Positions 9,061 through 16,880 of a stretch of DNA of 64,000 bases are shown here, in pieces. Source of the stretch: Oscillatoriaceae cyanobacterium Prado104 (lineage in GTDB: Bacteria; Cyanobacteriota; Cyanobacteriia; Cyanobacteriales; Microcoleaceae); NCBI GenBank assembly GCA_025454405.1, contig JALOON010000048.1, positions 37,856 through 101,855 of the forward strand, in the 5' to 3' direction. The notes under the pieces are model-generated. The model did not search any database and had not been told where the DNA came from. It saw nothing but the letters and a program-made list of their open reading frames with translations. Made by a program: the position numbers and the translations under genes. Position 1 is the first letter of the stretch. Each line of letters opens with the position of its first letter.

Positions 9061-10218
9061 ATGAGCGATCGGGAAGATTTCAATGAATATATTGATTATT
9101 TACGGCAAAGAATAGATGAGTTAGGGCAGTCGTATCCAGACTTTTTTATGTTGGGAAATTCCTACAAAGAGCTGGGAGAAATGTACTTTAGAAAAACACA
9201 AAGAGGATTATCGGAAACCTATCTAGATATACTGTCTGCAATCTCATTTCTTCATAAAGCAGAAGCAGAATTTGAAAAGATCGATCGCAAATCGGAACTC
9301 GCCTCATGCTTCACATTGTGCGGTTTCATTCAGAAATTTCTGACTAACTGGGAGGCAGCAAAACTTGACTACCTGCAATCCCTACAACTATGGGAAGAAT
9401 TGGGCGATCGCGATAAGATGGCAAGTTGTTTTGAAATTTTAGGAGATCTCGAACGCGATCGCGAAAATTGGAAACAAGCCAAACGTTTCTACCGGCAATC
9501 CCTACAACTATGGGAAGAATTGGGCGAGCGCGATGAGATGGCAAGTTGTTTGGAAATTTTAGGAGATCTCGAACGCGATCGCGAAAACTGGAAAAAAGCC
9601 AAACGTTTCTACCAGCAATCCCTAAAAATATGGGAAAAATTGGACGATCGCGCTGAAATGGCAAATGCTTTGAGAATCTTAGGAGATCTCGAACGCGATC
9701 GCGAAAATTGGAAACAAGCCAAATCTTTCTACCGGCAATCCCTAAAAATATGGGAAAAATTGGGCGAGCGCGATGAGATGGCAATTTGTTTTGAAGTTTT
9801 AGGCAATATCGAACGCGATCGCGAAAACTGGAAAAAAGCCAAACGTTTCTACCAGCAATCCCTAAAAATATGGGAAAAATTGAGCGATCGGGCTGGGATA
9901 GCAAGTTGTTGGGGTGGGATGGGAGAAAACGAACTGCTGCGCGGCAATCTAGAATTAGCAGAAGAGTATTCCAAACGCGGTTTGCAAATGGCAGAAGAAG
10001 TTGGCGATCGCGCGCTTGCTGCATATATTTACTGGGATTTGGCTCAACTCTACCACCAGCGCCAAAACTTCGATATTGCCCTGGAAAATTATACGACTGC
10101 TTGCCAAATTTTTACCCAAATCGCAGCAAAGAAAGACATCGATAAAATCGAGAAAAAATGGAAAAAATTATTAGCAGTTGCACAGTTAGCGATCGCAAAC
10201 CAACAAAATCAATTCTGA
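9061..10218 (+). CDS. Tetratricopeptide-repeat protein with recent repeat expansion
   Basis: This 385-residue all-helical protein is built of about eight 40-residue TPR units of the kinesin-light-chain/Rapsyn type (LGDLERDRENWKQAKRFYRQ, then SLQLWEELGERDEMASC). Four central units (about residues 110-275) are nearly identical at protein and DNA level, each carrying an ERDRENW segment written with a HIP1 GCGATCGC. The first unit and the C-terminal two units are diverged. There are no catalytic or membrane segments, so a soluble protein-interaction scaffold is likely. The partner is unknown. Confidence 0.8.
   Translation: MSDREDFNEYIDYLRQRIDELGQSYPDFFMLGNSYKELGEMYFRKTQRGLSETYLDILSAISFLHKAEAEFEKIDRKSELASCFTLCGFIQKFLTNWEAAKLDYLQSLQLWEELGDRDKMASCFEILGDLERDRENWKQAKRFYRQSLQLWEELGERDEMASCLEILGDLERDRENWKKAKRFYQQSLKIWEKLDDRAEMANALRILGDLERDRENWKQAKSFYRQSLKIWEKLGERDEMAICFEVLGNIERDRENWKKAKRFYQQSLKIWEKLSDRAGIASCWGGMGENELLRGNLELAEEYSKRGLQMAEEVGDRALAAYIYWDLAQLYHQRQNFDIALENYTTACQIFTQIAAKKDIDKIEKKWKKLLAVAQLAIANQQNQF
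9370..9890 (+). repeat. Tandem 120-bp coding repeats
   Basis: At least four consecutive 120-bp units with the shared string GGAGATCTCGAACGCGATCG recur at 120-bp spacing (about 9440, 9560, 9680; a variant at 9800), encoding identical TPR helices. The high nucleotide identity points to recent unequal crossover or slippage. Confidence 0.85.
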
Positions 10219-10261
10219 CTCAAAAAATGCAAAAAAGATAATCCAGCACTGTCACGCATCT

Positions 10262-10675
10262 TTGAGTTTTTTGGTTATAGTGGTAACATCATTCTATGGC
10301 TTTGACAAAGCTATTCCTACTGCATATATTTGGCAGGGTGTAAGTTACTATTTGCCGAAACAAAGCGTTTCTAATTTCTTGAATTTTATTCAATCTCAAA
10401 TGACATCTGGCTCGGTTTTCGTATTTGACTGTTGCTCGCCCCTCATGACATTCAAAAACGAGCGAGTTCCAGGTATAGCCTATCAAATTGACAGACTCAA
10501 TGAAATTGGCGAGCCATTTCAATTTGGGATGTACGCTAATGAAATGGAAGCTTGGTTGAGAGAAAAAGGGTTTCAAAACATCCAAATTATGCAACAAGAT
10601 GACCTAGAAGCAGAGTTTCTTCACAGGAGAACGCTACCAAATAATATGTGGTACGTCGTGACAGTTAAAGCTTAA
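10262..10675 (+). pseudogene. C-terminal fragment of LCM-family SAM methyltransferase
   Basis: The 137-codon frame reads IPTAYIWQGVSYYLPKQSV, then NFLNFIQSQMTSGSVFVFDC. This is the C-terminal half of leucine-carboxyl-methyltransferase-like (LCM/PPM) class I methyltransferases, with the typical ending of a second beta-strand pair (EAWLREKGFQNIQIMQQDDL). The SAM-binding N-terminal half (E/DxGxGxD motif) is absent; upstream is only 43 bp to the TPR gene. The sole start is a weak TTG without a Shine-Dalgarno. It is most likely a truncated remnant. Confidence 0.65.
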
Positions 10676-10715
10676 CTAAGCAGTGCGGATGAAGATTCAT
10701 TAGCTCTCAAATACC

Positions 10716-10801
10716 ACCTAACGGCTCAAATCAGCGGCGGCAGTAATCTCGGATTTAGCACTGGTAGCTCTCGATCGTCCGCTGCATTTGAATGGTTAGG
10801 C
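10716..10801 (-). other. attC-like integron recombination site (59-base-element-like)
   Basis: An 86-bp imperfect palindrome has integron attC architecture. Read on the minus strand it begins GCCTAAC (R'', consensus RYYYAAC) and ends GTTAGGT (R', consensus GTTRRRY). The inner L boxes TTCAAATGCAGCGG and CCGCTGATTTGAG pair, with one unpaired G as extrahelical base. R and L boxes are separated by a 3-nt unpaired spacer, and a variable loop of about 35 nt caps the stem. R'' lies one base past the stop codon of the DUF1993 gene, as in a gene cassette. No integrase gene is in the window. Confidence 0.72.
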
Positions 10802-10802
10802 T

Positions 10803-11315
10803 TTAGCCCTCCCTGATTAATGGCACTAGGTGCATCATGTAATCTCGTTTTCCAATTGGTACACCAGCCATGCGAAGAATGTCATAAGCTGTGACCATAT
10901 GAAAGTAAAAGTTTGGAATTAGAAATTCATTCACATAAGCACTACCAGATAGATCGATGTAGAGGTTCTGACCAGAATAAATGCGCGTCATTTCAGCTAG
11001 CTTTGTGTCTGCAACGTTAATGCTCGATAGCAGTTGATTCGTGTTTGCTATATGTTCGTATGCCTGTGCGAGAGATGTGACATCTGGATCTAAATTATCC
11101 GCAGGTTTACCATCGCACCAGAGAGCCAAGTTGCGTGGTTGATTGCAGGTGAAAGCAATCTGTGTACCGAAGGGAAACATATCAGGCGCAATGCGCTTTT
11201 GAAGGAACGACTCGTCATCACCAAAATGAGTCTGAGCTGACTTTAAGAGATGTTCGAGAGTTGCTAAGCGGCTTTGAAAGAGGCTTTGGATTAAATCTAT
11301 ATTCTGGTTTGGCAT
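10803..11315 (-). CDS. DUF1993 family protein, probable gene-cassette cargo
   Basis: This 170-residue protein resembles the DUF1993 (DinB-like four-helix) family: a helical N-terminus (LIQSLFQSRLATLEHLLKSA), RIAPDMFPFGTQIAFTCNQP, and the C-terminal block EFLIPNFYFHMVTAYDILR followed by MAGVPIGKRDYM. The function of the family is unknown. The ATG at 11315 is chosen because GAGGG lies 7-11 nt upstream; a TTG five codons earlier is the alternative. Its stop is followed at once by an attC-like site, so the gene and site form a unit with integron gene-cassette structure. Confidence 0.8.
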   Translation of the reverse strand: MPNQNIDLIQSLFQSRLATLEHLLKSAQTHFGDDESFLQKRIAPDMFPFGTQIAFTCNQPRNLALWCDGKPADNLDPDVTSLAQAYEHIANTNQLLSSINVADTKLAEMTRIYSGQNLYIDLSGSAYVNEFLIPNFYFHMVTAYDILRMAGVPIGKRDYMMHLVPLIREG

Positions 11316-11359
11316 TTTGCTATCCCTCAAAACTTATTCTAATACCCTATTTAGGCAGA

Positions 11360-11424
11360 TTAGGTGGAATTATTTGGGCCTAACCTACTCCTAGGGGTGA
11401 TTAGATAGAAATAATTCTACCTAA
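11360..11424. repeat. Imperfect 65-bp palindrome
   Basis: TTAGGTGGAATTATTT (11360-11375) and its near inverted copy AAATAATTCTACCTAA (11409-11424, one mismatch) flank a core that contains GCCTAAC and CCTAGG. It lies 45 bp upstream of the DUF1993 start. It could be a small palindromic element or a decayed cassette boundary; neither can be decided from the sequence. Confidence 0.55.
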
Positions 11425-11508
11425 CGTCCCGACTTAGGCGATCGAGTAGATTATGTCAGTATAACCTCCCTTTCAATCCTCCGATCGGACAGCTTAAAGT
11501 TTATTTAT

Positions 11509-11723
11509 GGCTTGCTGAATCAGCTTACAAGCTATACCAGACAAGGTTTTTAAGCCTTTCGTGACTGGAAAATGTGCAAGGCTTTGGAATCTTTAGGCTC
11601 CAAAACCTGGCATTTTTGTGGGAAAGAAGCAGGATACCAGGCGGTTCGCCAATGGTAAAAATCAAATTTTTCAAGCTCTCGCTCCGCATCTAGATTCGCT
11701 CTCTAGGCCTGATTCAGCAAGCC
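11509..11723. mobile_element. 215-bp MITE or IS remnant with perfect 15-bp terminal inverted repeats
   Basis: GGCTTGCTGAATCAG at 11509-11523 is perfectly inverted at 11709-11723 (CTGATTCAGCAAGCC). The 185-bp interior has no intact frame, so it would be a non-autonomous element or an internally deleted insertion sequence. A clear target-site duplication is not visible (flanks ..TTTAT and CTATTTA..). The right end truncates a DUF4291-like gene, and that gene's in-frame stop TGA is supplied by the inverted repeat. Confidence 0.7.
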
Positions 11724-11905
11724 CTATTTAATGCCGATCGATAAAGCATCCACCCCAAAGAAGGCTTAATCCAAGTCATCCTTTCTAGATTAAAACCTTT
11801 GCCAAAGGTTTGTTTGCGCACAGCTTCATCGGCAATGGCAGCTTTGAATGCTTGGTACACAAAAATTCCTTCGCTGTCAAAGGCTGCAAATATTTTTCGT
11901 TGCAT
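11724..11905 (-). pseudogene. DUF4291 family gene, truncated by the adjacent element
   Basis: The frame starts at the ATG at 11905 and reads MQRKIFAAFDSEGIFVYQAF, then FGKGFNLERMTWIKPSLGWM and LYRS. This is the well-conserved N-terminal third of DUF4291 proteins (about 190 residues, unknown function). The match stops where the 215-bp inverted-repeat element begins; after a few residues the element gives a stop. No clear continuation was recognised on the other side of the element, so the 3' part may also be lost. Confidence 0.72.
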
Positions 11906-11978
11906 GGCGTTGCATGGCGTTCGTATTGTCTGACAGTTTATACTCGAAATATAAGCTCTAAATCGTGAGAGTTATTTC

Positions 11979-12710
11979 ATGCAACCAATTAATTTCGATC
12001 GCTATCGCAATATTGTGATTCTCACTGGTGCTGGCATATCTGTTGCTTCGGGAATTCGTCCTTTTCGGGGTCAGGGAGGTTTGTCGGATGAAATCGATCC
12101 GCTTCAACATTCAGATTGTTCTCTAATTGAAACAAATCCGATCGCAATCTGGCAATTCTACGGTATTTTGAGGGAACAACTGAAAACAGCACAACCGAAT
12201 GCCGCCCATCTTAAGCTAGCAGAAATTGAAGAAAGATTGTCTCCCAACCAGCAATTCACGCTGATTACTCAGAACATTGACGGACTCCACCAACGCGCGG
12301 GTAGTTCTAACGTTCTCGAGATACACGGTAACGTCAATCGGACTCGATGCAGCAATCTTTCTTGCAGCATCACGCCTTTCTCAGATAGCGAATCTCACGA
12401 TCGCGCGCTGCCAATGTGTCAGATTTGCGGTTCTACTTTGCGTCCAGATATTGTTTTGTTTGGCGAACAGTTACCTGTAAAAGAATCTTGGTTAGCCAAA
12501 CGCAGCCTGCGAGATTGCGATCTTTTTATCGCAATAGGCACCTCTGGAACTGTCTCGCCAGCATCTTCATTTGTGCGATCGGCCGATTATGCTGGAGCTA
12601 GAACTATTCTCATCAACTTAGAGCCAATGGCACCCAAAAATCCTTACTTTAAAGAGGAGTATTTAGGATGCGCTGAAGAGATTGTGCCTCTGATATTTGG
12701 TAGTATGTAA
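11979..12710 (+). CDS. cobB: SIR2 family NAD-dependent protein deacylase
   Basis: Sirtuins remove acyl groups from lysines using NAD+. In this 243-residue protein the NAD-binding GAGISVASGIRPFRG lies at residues 17-31, TQNIDGLHQRAG near 98-109, and the catalytic His in LEIHG. Four zinc-ligand-like cysteines are visible (RCSNLSC and CQICG), and VLFGEQLP and IAIGTSG are typical. The bacterial class III Tyr/Arg pair is not obvious in GGLSDEIDP, so desuccinylase specificity is not indicated. The gene stands alone between a decayed DUF4291 gene and a toxin remnant. Confidence 0.88.
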   Translation: MQPINFDRYRNIVILTGAGISVASGIRPFRGQGGLSDEIDPLQHSDCSLIETNPIAIWQFYGILREQLKTAQPNAAHLKLAEIEERLSPNQQFTLITQNIDGLHQRAGSSNVLEIHGNVNRTRCSNLSCSITPFSDSESHDRALPMCQICGSTLRPDIVLFGEQLPVKESWLAKRSLRDCDLFIAIGTSGTVSPASSFVRSADYAGARTILINLEPMAPKNPYFKEEYLGCAEEIVPLIFGSM

Positions 12711-12775
12711 CAACTCCTAACAAGCTCTAACTCTTGTTGTATCGCTAAAACAATCTTTCGTCGCACCATTGGTGA

Positions 12776-13072
12776 TTAAGTTTCAGATTCAGCTAAAAAT
12801 TCTTCAACTATCTCCTGGATTTCATCGGCTGATATGTTGACCTGTTCTGATTTGACGTAAATCAGGTGCATAATTAATTTTTGGGGAGAGACCATTTGGT
12901 AAATCAGGCGATATCCACCACTTTTTCCGCTTTGGGCATCACTGTTTTTGGCTCTAACTTTGTAGATGGTGTATTCTGTACCGGGAACTCGATCTCCAAT
13001 GAACTCGCCCGATAAAAGCTGGTCAAAGACAGGCTGAATATCATTTGGGATTTGGCGATATTTTTTGCCCAA
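12776..13072 (-). pseudogene. RelE/ParE-type toxin, N-terminally damaged or started from TTG
   Basis: The 98-codon frame (KKYRQIPNDIQPVFDQLLSG, FIGDRVPG, YTIYKVRAKNSDAQSGKSGG, YRLIYQM) matches cyanobacterial RelE/ParE-family toxins of about 115-120 residues. The first helix expected before KKYR is encoded upstream in the same frame (IRLVKL) but is broken by a TAA directly before the TTG (13073-13075), with another stop at 13094-13096. The gene is therefore either decayed or expressed as a short form from TTG. No antitoxin gene is adjacent on either side. Confidence 0.65.
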
Positions 13073-13260
13073 TTACAGTTTTACAAGCCGTATTTAGTCG
13101 CTACGTTGTAGACCTCAATCAGTCCGATCGAGAACCATTATTCTGTAATTTTTTGCGCTCGGCAATTCCCGAAAAAACTGCATTTGGCGCGATCGCAACT
13201 TCATGTTCGGATAATTTTTTAGTACAATAATCGAAGGTGATACAGAGAGGTGCAGGTAGC

Positions 13261-13905
13261 ATGAACGATATCGAACAATATATCTTGGACGCGATCGAAA
13301 CCCGGGTTTGGTCGGGCTTATACAGGCCAGATATAGTTAATGATGCGATCGAGGGTCTCCTGGTGGAAAAAGGTGTCGATCGGACAATACTGCGTTCTGC
13401 GATCGCGGCAGAATTTGAGAAGAAAGCTGCGGCTGAGTTGTTGTGGCCGAACGAGACGGATTGCGATCGATTGGATGCCGCTTTCGAGATGCTAAATGCA
13501 AACGGCATTGTGGCATTGCACAACGCTGGTTACACAATGTTAGACGGTTTCAGCGAGGTTGATGCAGTAATTTACGATGGCGGTGTCATGGAATTGTGCG
13601 ACGCTGGTTACAATATCTCGGAAGTTTTCAGCAACGATACTAGAGTAATTTACGATCGCGGCCGCGAGTTTTTCAAGGGATACTGCTTTTACCAGGAACA
13701 AGATCTGGAAAGTGCGGTAAAAGGAGACGGGCTGACGCTGGCATTTGGCGATTTGGATGATGATGCGATCGAAACAGTTAAAATTGGCAACTCAATTAAG
13801 AAAGTGCTTGAGGCGCATGGCTTCGCAATTGAATGGGGTGGCGCTCCCAAAGAGAGGATAAGAATTCCGGCATTTGATTGGAAACGCAGGCTATCTGTAG
13901 AATAA
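13261..13905 (+). CDS. DUF6891-like protein with internal 26-residue duplication
   Basis: This 214-residue acidic protein has LWPNETDCDRLDAAFEMLNA, GIVALHNAGYTMLDG and GYCFYQEQDLESAVKGDGL, which recalls the DUF6891 family (unknown function). ATG 13261 is preferred over the one at 13237 because AGAGGTGCAGG precedes it. Residues about 84-109 (NAGYTMLDGFSEVDAVIYDG) are repeated at 110-135 (DAGYNISEVFSNDTRVIYDR), a 78-bp tandem duplication already diverged. Usual family members have one copy. The gene stands alone. Confidence 0.65.
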   Translation: MNDIEQYILDAIETRVWSGLYRPDIVNDAIEGLLVEKGVDRTILRSAIAAEFEKKAAAELLWPNETDCDRLDAAFEMLNANGIVALHNAGYTMLDGFSEVDAVIYDGGVMELCDAGYNISEVFSNDTRVIYDRGREFFKGYCFYQEQDLESAVKGDGLTLAFGDLDDDAIETVKIGNSIKKVLEAHGFAIEWGGAPKERIRIPAFDWKRRLSVE

Positions 13906-14008
13906 ACAGACAGAATAAATTGCTTTGCCGCAAACCTTAGCTTAGATCCTCGCAAATCCCAATTCAGAAAAACCTGTTTTCGGCATGGTGACAAATGGCG
14001 GAAATTTT

Positions 14009-14149
14009 ATGTTTGTCAAGTTGCAAATTCAAGAATTTCCCAAATACGAACTATCTAATGTGTTTTCCCTCCTCCCTCGCGACAACCAACTCTATGATGT
14101 ATTGCAGGCTCTCAAGCGTTTGGGAAAAATCGCGATCGAGTATTATTAA
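14009..14149 (+). CDS. Possible 46-residue small protein of unknown function
   Basis: The frame MFVKLQIQEFPKYELSNVFS followed by LLPRDNQLYDVLQALKRLGK and IAIEYY has plausible amphipathic helical content. No family is recognised and no strong Shine-Dalgarno is present. It lies in the 324-bp gap ahead of the Uma2 gene. It could equally be a gene remnant. Confidence 0.3.
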   Translation: MFVKLQIQEFPKYELSNVFSLLPRDNQLYDVLQALKRLGKIAIEYY

Positions 14150-14318
14150 AAGTTACTTAGCCGAGCAGTTGTTAAACCAAACAGCAGCAAAAAAAACAAT
14201 TCAATTTGAGCCAACAACCCCATGCCTAAAGTCCACTTACGCAAAATATAGATGGCATCGCGCTATAATGCAATTACCGCAGCGCCTGAATCTCCTTAAC
14301 GTTTCGCAGGGTAATTTT

Positions 14319-15152
14319 ATGACTGCATACCAACACGATTCGCAGCACCCTCAAACAAAAGTGCTCCCTACGATGTACGATCTACCAAGTGAAGATCCAG
14401 AGGAGCCCGGTTTGGACGTATTTCACCGAGTGCAAGCGCAACTCACTTCCGATAGCTGCATTCCCCCCAATCATCCGCTCGATCGCTTGTTTATAGCTAG
14501 CGATCTCAATATATACTACGATCCCAACCATCCCAATTGGTACAAAAAACCCGATTGGTTCATCGTTGTCGGCGTCCCCCAACTGTACCGCGAGCGGGAT
14601 TTGCGCATGAGTTACGTGGTTTGGGACGAACAAGTAATTCCTCTAATCGTCGCAGAATTTCTGTCAGACAGCACGGAAGCTGAAGACTTGGGTTTTACTT
14701 ATTCCGAACCCAACAAGCCACCGACAAAATGGCAAGTTTACGAATGGATTTTGAAAATTCCTTACTACATTATTTTTAGCAAACACACCAATCAATTGAG
14801 AATATTTCGCTTGGTGCGCAACCGCTACCGAGAGCAATTTTTAACTGATGGTAAATTCTGGATACCGGAATTAGAATTGAGTATCGGTTTGTGGTTTGGC
14901 AGTTATCAAGGTTGTTCGAGGCTGTGGCTGCGTTGGTACGATCTTAATGGCAATTTAGTTCTGACTCCTGAAGAATTCCAAAGGCAGCGAGCAGAAACTG
15001 AAAGAGAACGAGCGGAAACTGAAAGAGAACGAGCGGAAACTGAAAGAGAACGAGCGGAAGCTGAAAGAGAACGAGCGGAAGCTGAAAGAGCGCGAGCCGA
15101 TCGATTGGCAGAGATACTTAGAGCAATGAACATTAACCCAGATGAGCTATAA
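14319..15152 (+). CDS. Uma2 family (DUF820) endonuclease-like protein with coiled-coil tail
   Basis: This 277-residue Uma2-type protein shows the PD-(D/E)xK-like arrangement: DRLFIASDLNIYYDP, KPDWFIVVGV and IPLIVAEFLSDSTEAEDLG, then KWQVYEWILKIPYYIIFSK. The C-terminus (residues about 225-265) is a highly charged heptad repeat (RAETERE repeated five times) encoded by 21-bp direct repeats at 14988-15100, predicting a coiled coil. Start ATG 14319 is chosen because conservation begins there; the same frame is open upstream to 13995 but looks non-coding. Uma2 proteins are abundant in filamentous cyanobacteria and their role is unresolved. Confidence 0.82.
   Translation: MTAYQHDSQHPQTKVLPTMYDLPSEDPEEPGLDVFHRVQAQLTSDSCIPPNHPLDRLFIASDLNIYYDPNHPNWYKKPDWFIVVGVPQLYRERDLRMSYVVWDEQVIPLIVAEFLSDSTEAEDLGFTYSEPNKPPTKWQVYEWILKIPYYIIFSKHTNQLRIFRLVRNRYREQFLTDGKFWIPELELSIGLWFGSYQGCSRLWLRWYDLNGNLVLTPEEFQRQRAETERERAETERERAETERERAEAERERAEAERARADRLAEILRAMNINPDEL
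14988..15100 (+). repeat. 21-bp tandem coding repeats
   Basis: Five near-identical 21-bp units (GAACGAGCGGAAACTGAAAG plus A) encode the RAETERE coiled-coil heptads of the Uma2-like protein. Later units change GAA-ACT to GAA-GCT. Confidence 0.85.
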
Positions 15153-15178
15153 AATGAAATAAATAACTTCTGGTGTAA

Positions 15179-15277
15179 TACAGCAGTTTTCAGGTATGTG
15201 AGGGACTCCAGAAACCCGGTTTCGCCAAAGTTACCGGGTTTGGAGGTGTGTACTTCATAAACTTGCAATCTGCTGTA
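15179..15277. repeat. MITE-like palindromic element, copy 1
   Basis: The 99-bp unit is bounded by TACAGCAG and CTGCTGTA. It carries TTTTCAGGTATGTGAGG near one end, TACTTCATAAACTTGCAATC near the other, and a hairpin core AAACCCGGTTT/CCGGGTTT. A second copy in inverted orientation lies at 41909-42004. Confidence 0.8.
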
Positions 15278-15325
15278 AAAAGGACTGAAGTCTTTACTAC
15301 AAACCTTATATAGCGAATGTCAAAG

Positions 15326-16804
15326 TTAGGATACCAGTGAAGTCGATCGCAGCCCCGAAAACAAACTTTGCCAATCTCCAGGCGCGAGGCCGTTTTCCCC
15401 TTCTTTCACTTCAAAAGTCTCATTGCACGCCAGCGGTTGTTCCAAAGCTTGCACGCACAGTTCGGCAATATCTTCGCGGCTGACTTTGCCTTTAATATTA
15501 TCGCCTTTGTCCAATATTAAAGCTTTGCCTCCCGGTTCTTCAGTTAAGGCACAAGGTCTGACAATAGTATAAGGAATGCCGCTCGATCGCACGCAATCTT
15601 CCCCTTTTAATTTCCAAGTCAAAATCCCCCCCAACATATCGTTCATTCTCACTGCTGGCGGTTCTTCTGCTAAATTAAGTCCGGGGCGGCCGGGACGGGT
15701 AACTCCAGCGGAACTTACCATCACAAATTTCGGCAAAGTTTCTCCACCGTAAGCTTTAATTGATTCTAATTGCAGTTGAAAAGTACCGGGTGAAAATTTC
15801 GGATTTAGCGCGCCGTCGTATTCAAATTTGCTCAGCATTAACTGCAAGGAAGCAATGCTGCTAGTATCTAGTTTCGGGCTGTCTTTTACAGTTTTGGCGC
15901 GGAATACCGGGATTAATTCATCAAAGGGAATCCGCACGGTAATCCACACATTGTAAACCGTATCGAAGGAATAGCAATAACCGATGCCGTCCCATTTCGC
16001 ATCGCTGCGGATGATGAATTTGTAGCGCTTGCCGTCGCCTTTAACGCGCAGTTCGATGCCGCTAAATCCTGCGAGGTTCGCGGGAGGATCGAAGTTGCGG
16101 GTGCGTACCGACACAAAGCCGCCGGAATTTGCCACAGAAACATTGCCCGTAAATAAGGCTGTATTTTCTGTCAATCGAATCGAACTTTCGCTGGTGCCGC
16201 CCATGACGATATCGTCGAGAACTCCCCAAGTTTCTTTTAAATCTGCGCTGGGTTTTGTGAAGTCAAAAATTGTTTTTTTGTCTGCTTGTATTAGCTGGCC
16301 GCGCACGGATTGGACTAAATTGTTGAGGCCTTGATATTCAACAATTTCGGGAACATCTACTACTTCCGGCATATAAAATTTAATGCCTTGATAGTATTTC
16401 TCGCGCGTTGGGGTGTCGCCTTCTACGGGCTGAACTTTGGTGCCCGTGCAGCAAATAACTGCGTCTATATTGTTGGTAACTAGCGGTGTCAGCGTCCCCG
16501 GTAAAGTGATATCGCCTTCAACTAACTCGACATTTTGACCGAGCATTTCTTTGGCTCTTTTCGCATCTCTTACAAGACAGCGCACTCGATATCCGCGCTG
16601 CTGCAAGCGCTTTACGACTCGCTTGCCGACGCCGCCCGTAGCGCCTGCTACGAGTACGAGTTTGGGTGTTTGTTTCTTGTGGCTGCTGCTACCAAAAAGT
16701 TGTTGCAGCCAGCTAATACTGCCGATGAAAGGAATAACGCCGAAGTAAGCCAAGGTTTTGACAAATCTGCCGGCATCCCATTGGGCGGTGTTTTTTTCAG
16801 TCAC
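15326..16804 (-). CDS. SDR (NmrA-like) protein with nested CIA30 domain
   Basis: This is a 492-residue protein. A hydrophobic N-terminal segment (FVKTLAYFGVIPFIGSISWL) precedes the Rossmann motif GATGGVGKR (residues 54-62). The Rossmann fold is interrupted at about residue 175 by a CIA30 domain (FDFTKPSADLKETWGVLDDI, GGFVSVRT, YKFIIRSD) to about 350, and then resumes (KFVMVSSAGVTRPGRPG, SGIPYTIVRPCALTEEPGG). Both families exist in photosystem/complex I assembly: Ycf39/HCF244-type SDRs and CIA30/NDUFAF1. A role in assembly or stability of a photosynthetic or NDH complex is inference. Translation starts at GTG. Confidence 0.82.
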   Translation of the reverse strand: MTEKNTAQWDAGRFVKTLAYFGVIPFIGSISWLQQLFGSSSHKKQTPKLVLVAGATGGVGKRVVKRLQQRGYRVRCLVRDAKRAKEMLGQNVELVEGDITLPGTLTPLVTNNIDAVICCTGTKVQPVEGDTPTREKYYQGIKFYMPEVVDVPEIVEYQGLNNLVQSVRGQLIQADKKTIFDFTKPSADLKETWGVLDDIVMGGTSESSIRLTENTALFTGNVSVANSGGFVSVRTRNFDPPANLAGFSGIELRVKGDGKRYKFIIRSDAKWDGIGYCYSFDTVYNVWITVRIPFDELIPVFRAKTVKDSPKLDTSSIASLQLMLSKFEYDGALNPKFSPGTFQLQLESIKAYGGETLPKFVMVSSAGVTRPGRPGLNLAEEPPAVRMNDMLGGILTWKLKGEDCVRSSGIPYTIVRPCALTEEPGGKALILDKGDNIKGKVSREDIAELCVQALEQPLACNETFEVKEGENGLAPGDWQSLFSGLRSTSLVS

Positions 16805-16880
16805 AGTCGCTTCCTCAGAATTTGCTCAAATTTACTTAGCTATGTATTGATACTTATAGCATTTTTCCATTGAGTTTGGT

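Noticed and set aside
9344..10024. 226-codon open frame on the minus strand
   Set aside because: It is the antisense shadow of the TPR repeats; its repeated segments mirror the 120-bp units and match no protein family.
13995..14318. N-terminal extension of the Uma2 gene from 13995
   Set aside because: The extension is Ser/Cys-rich, has no family resemblance, and Uma2 conservation begins after ATG 14319.
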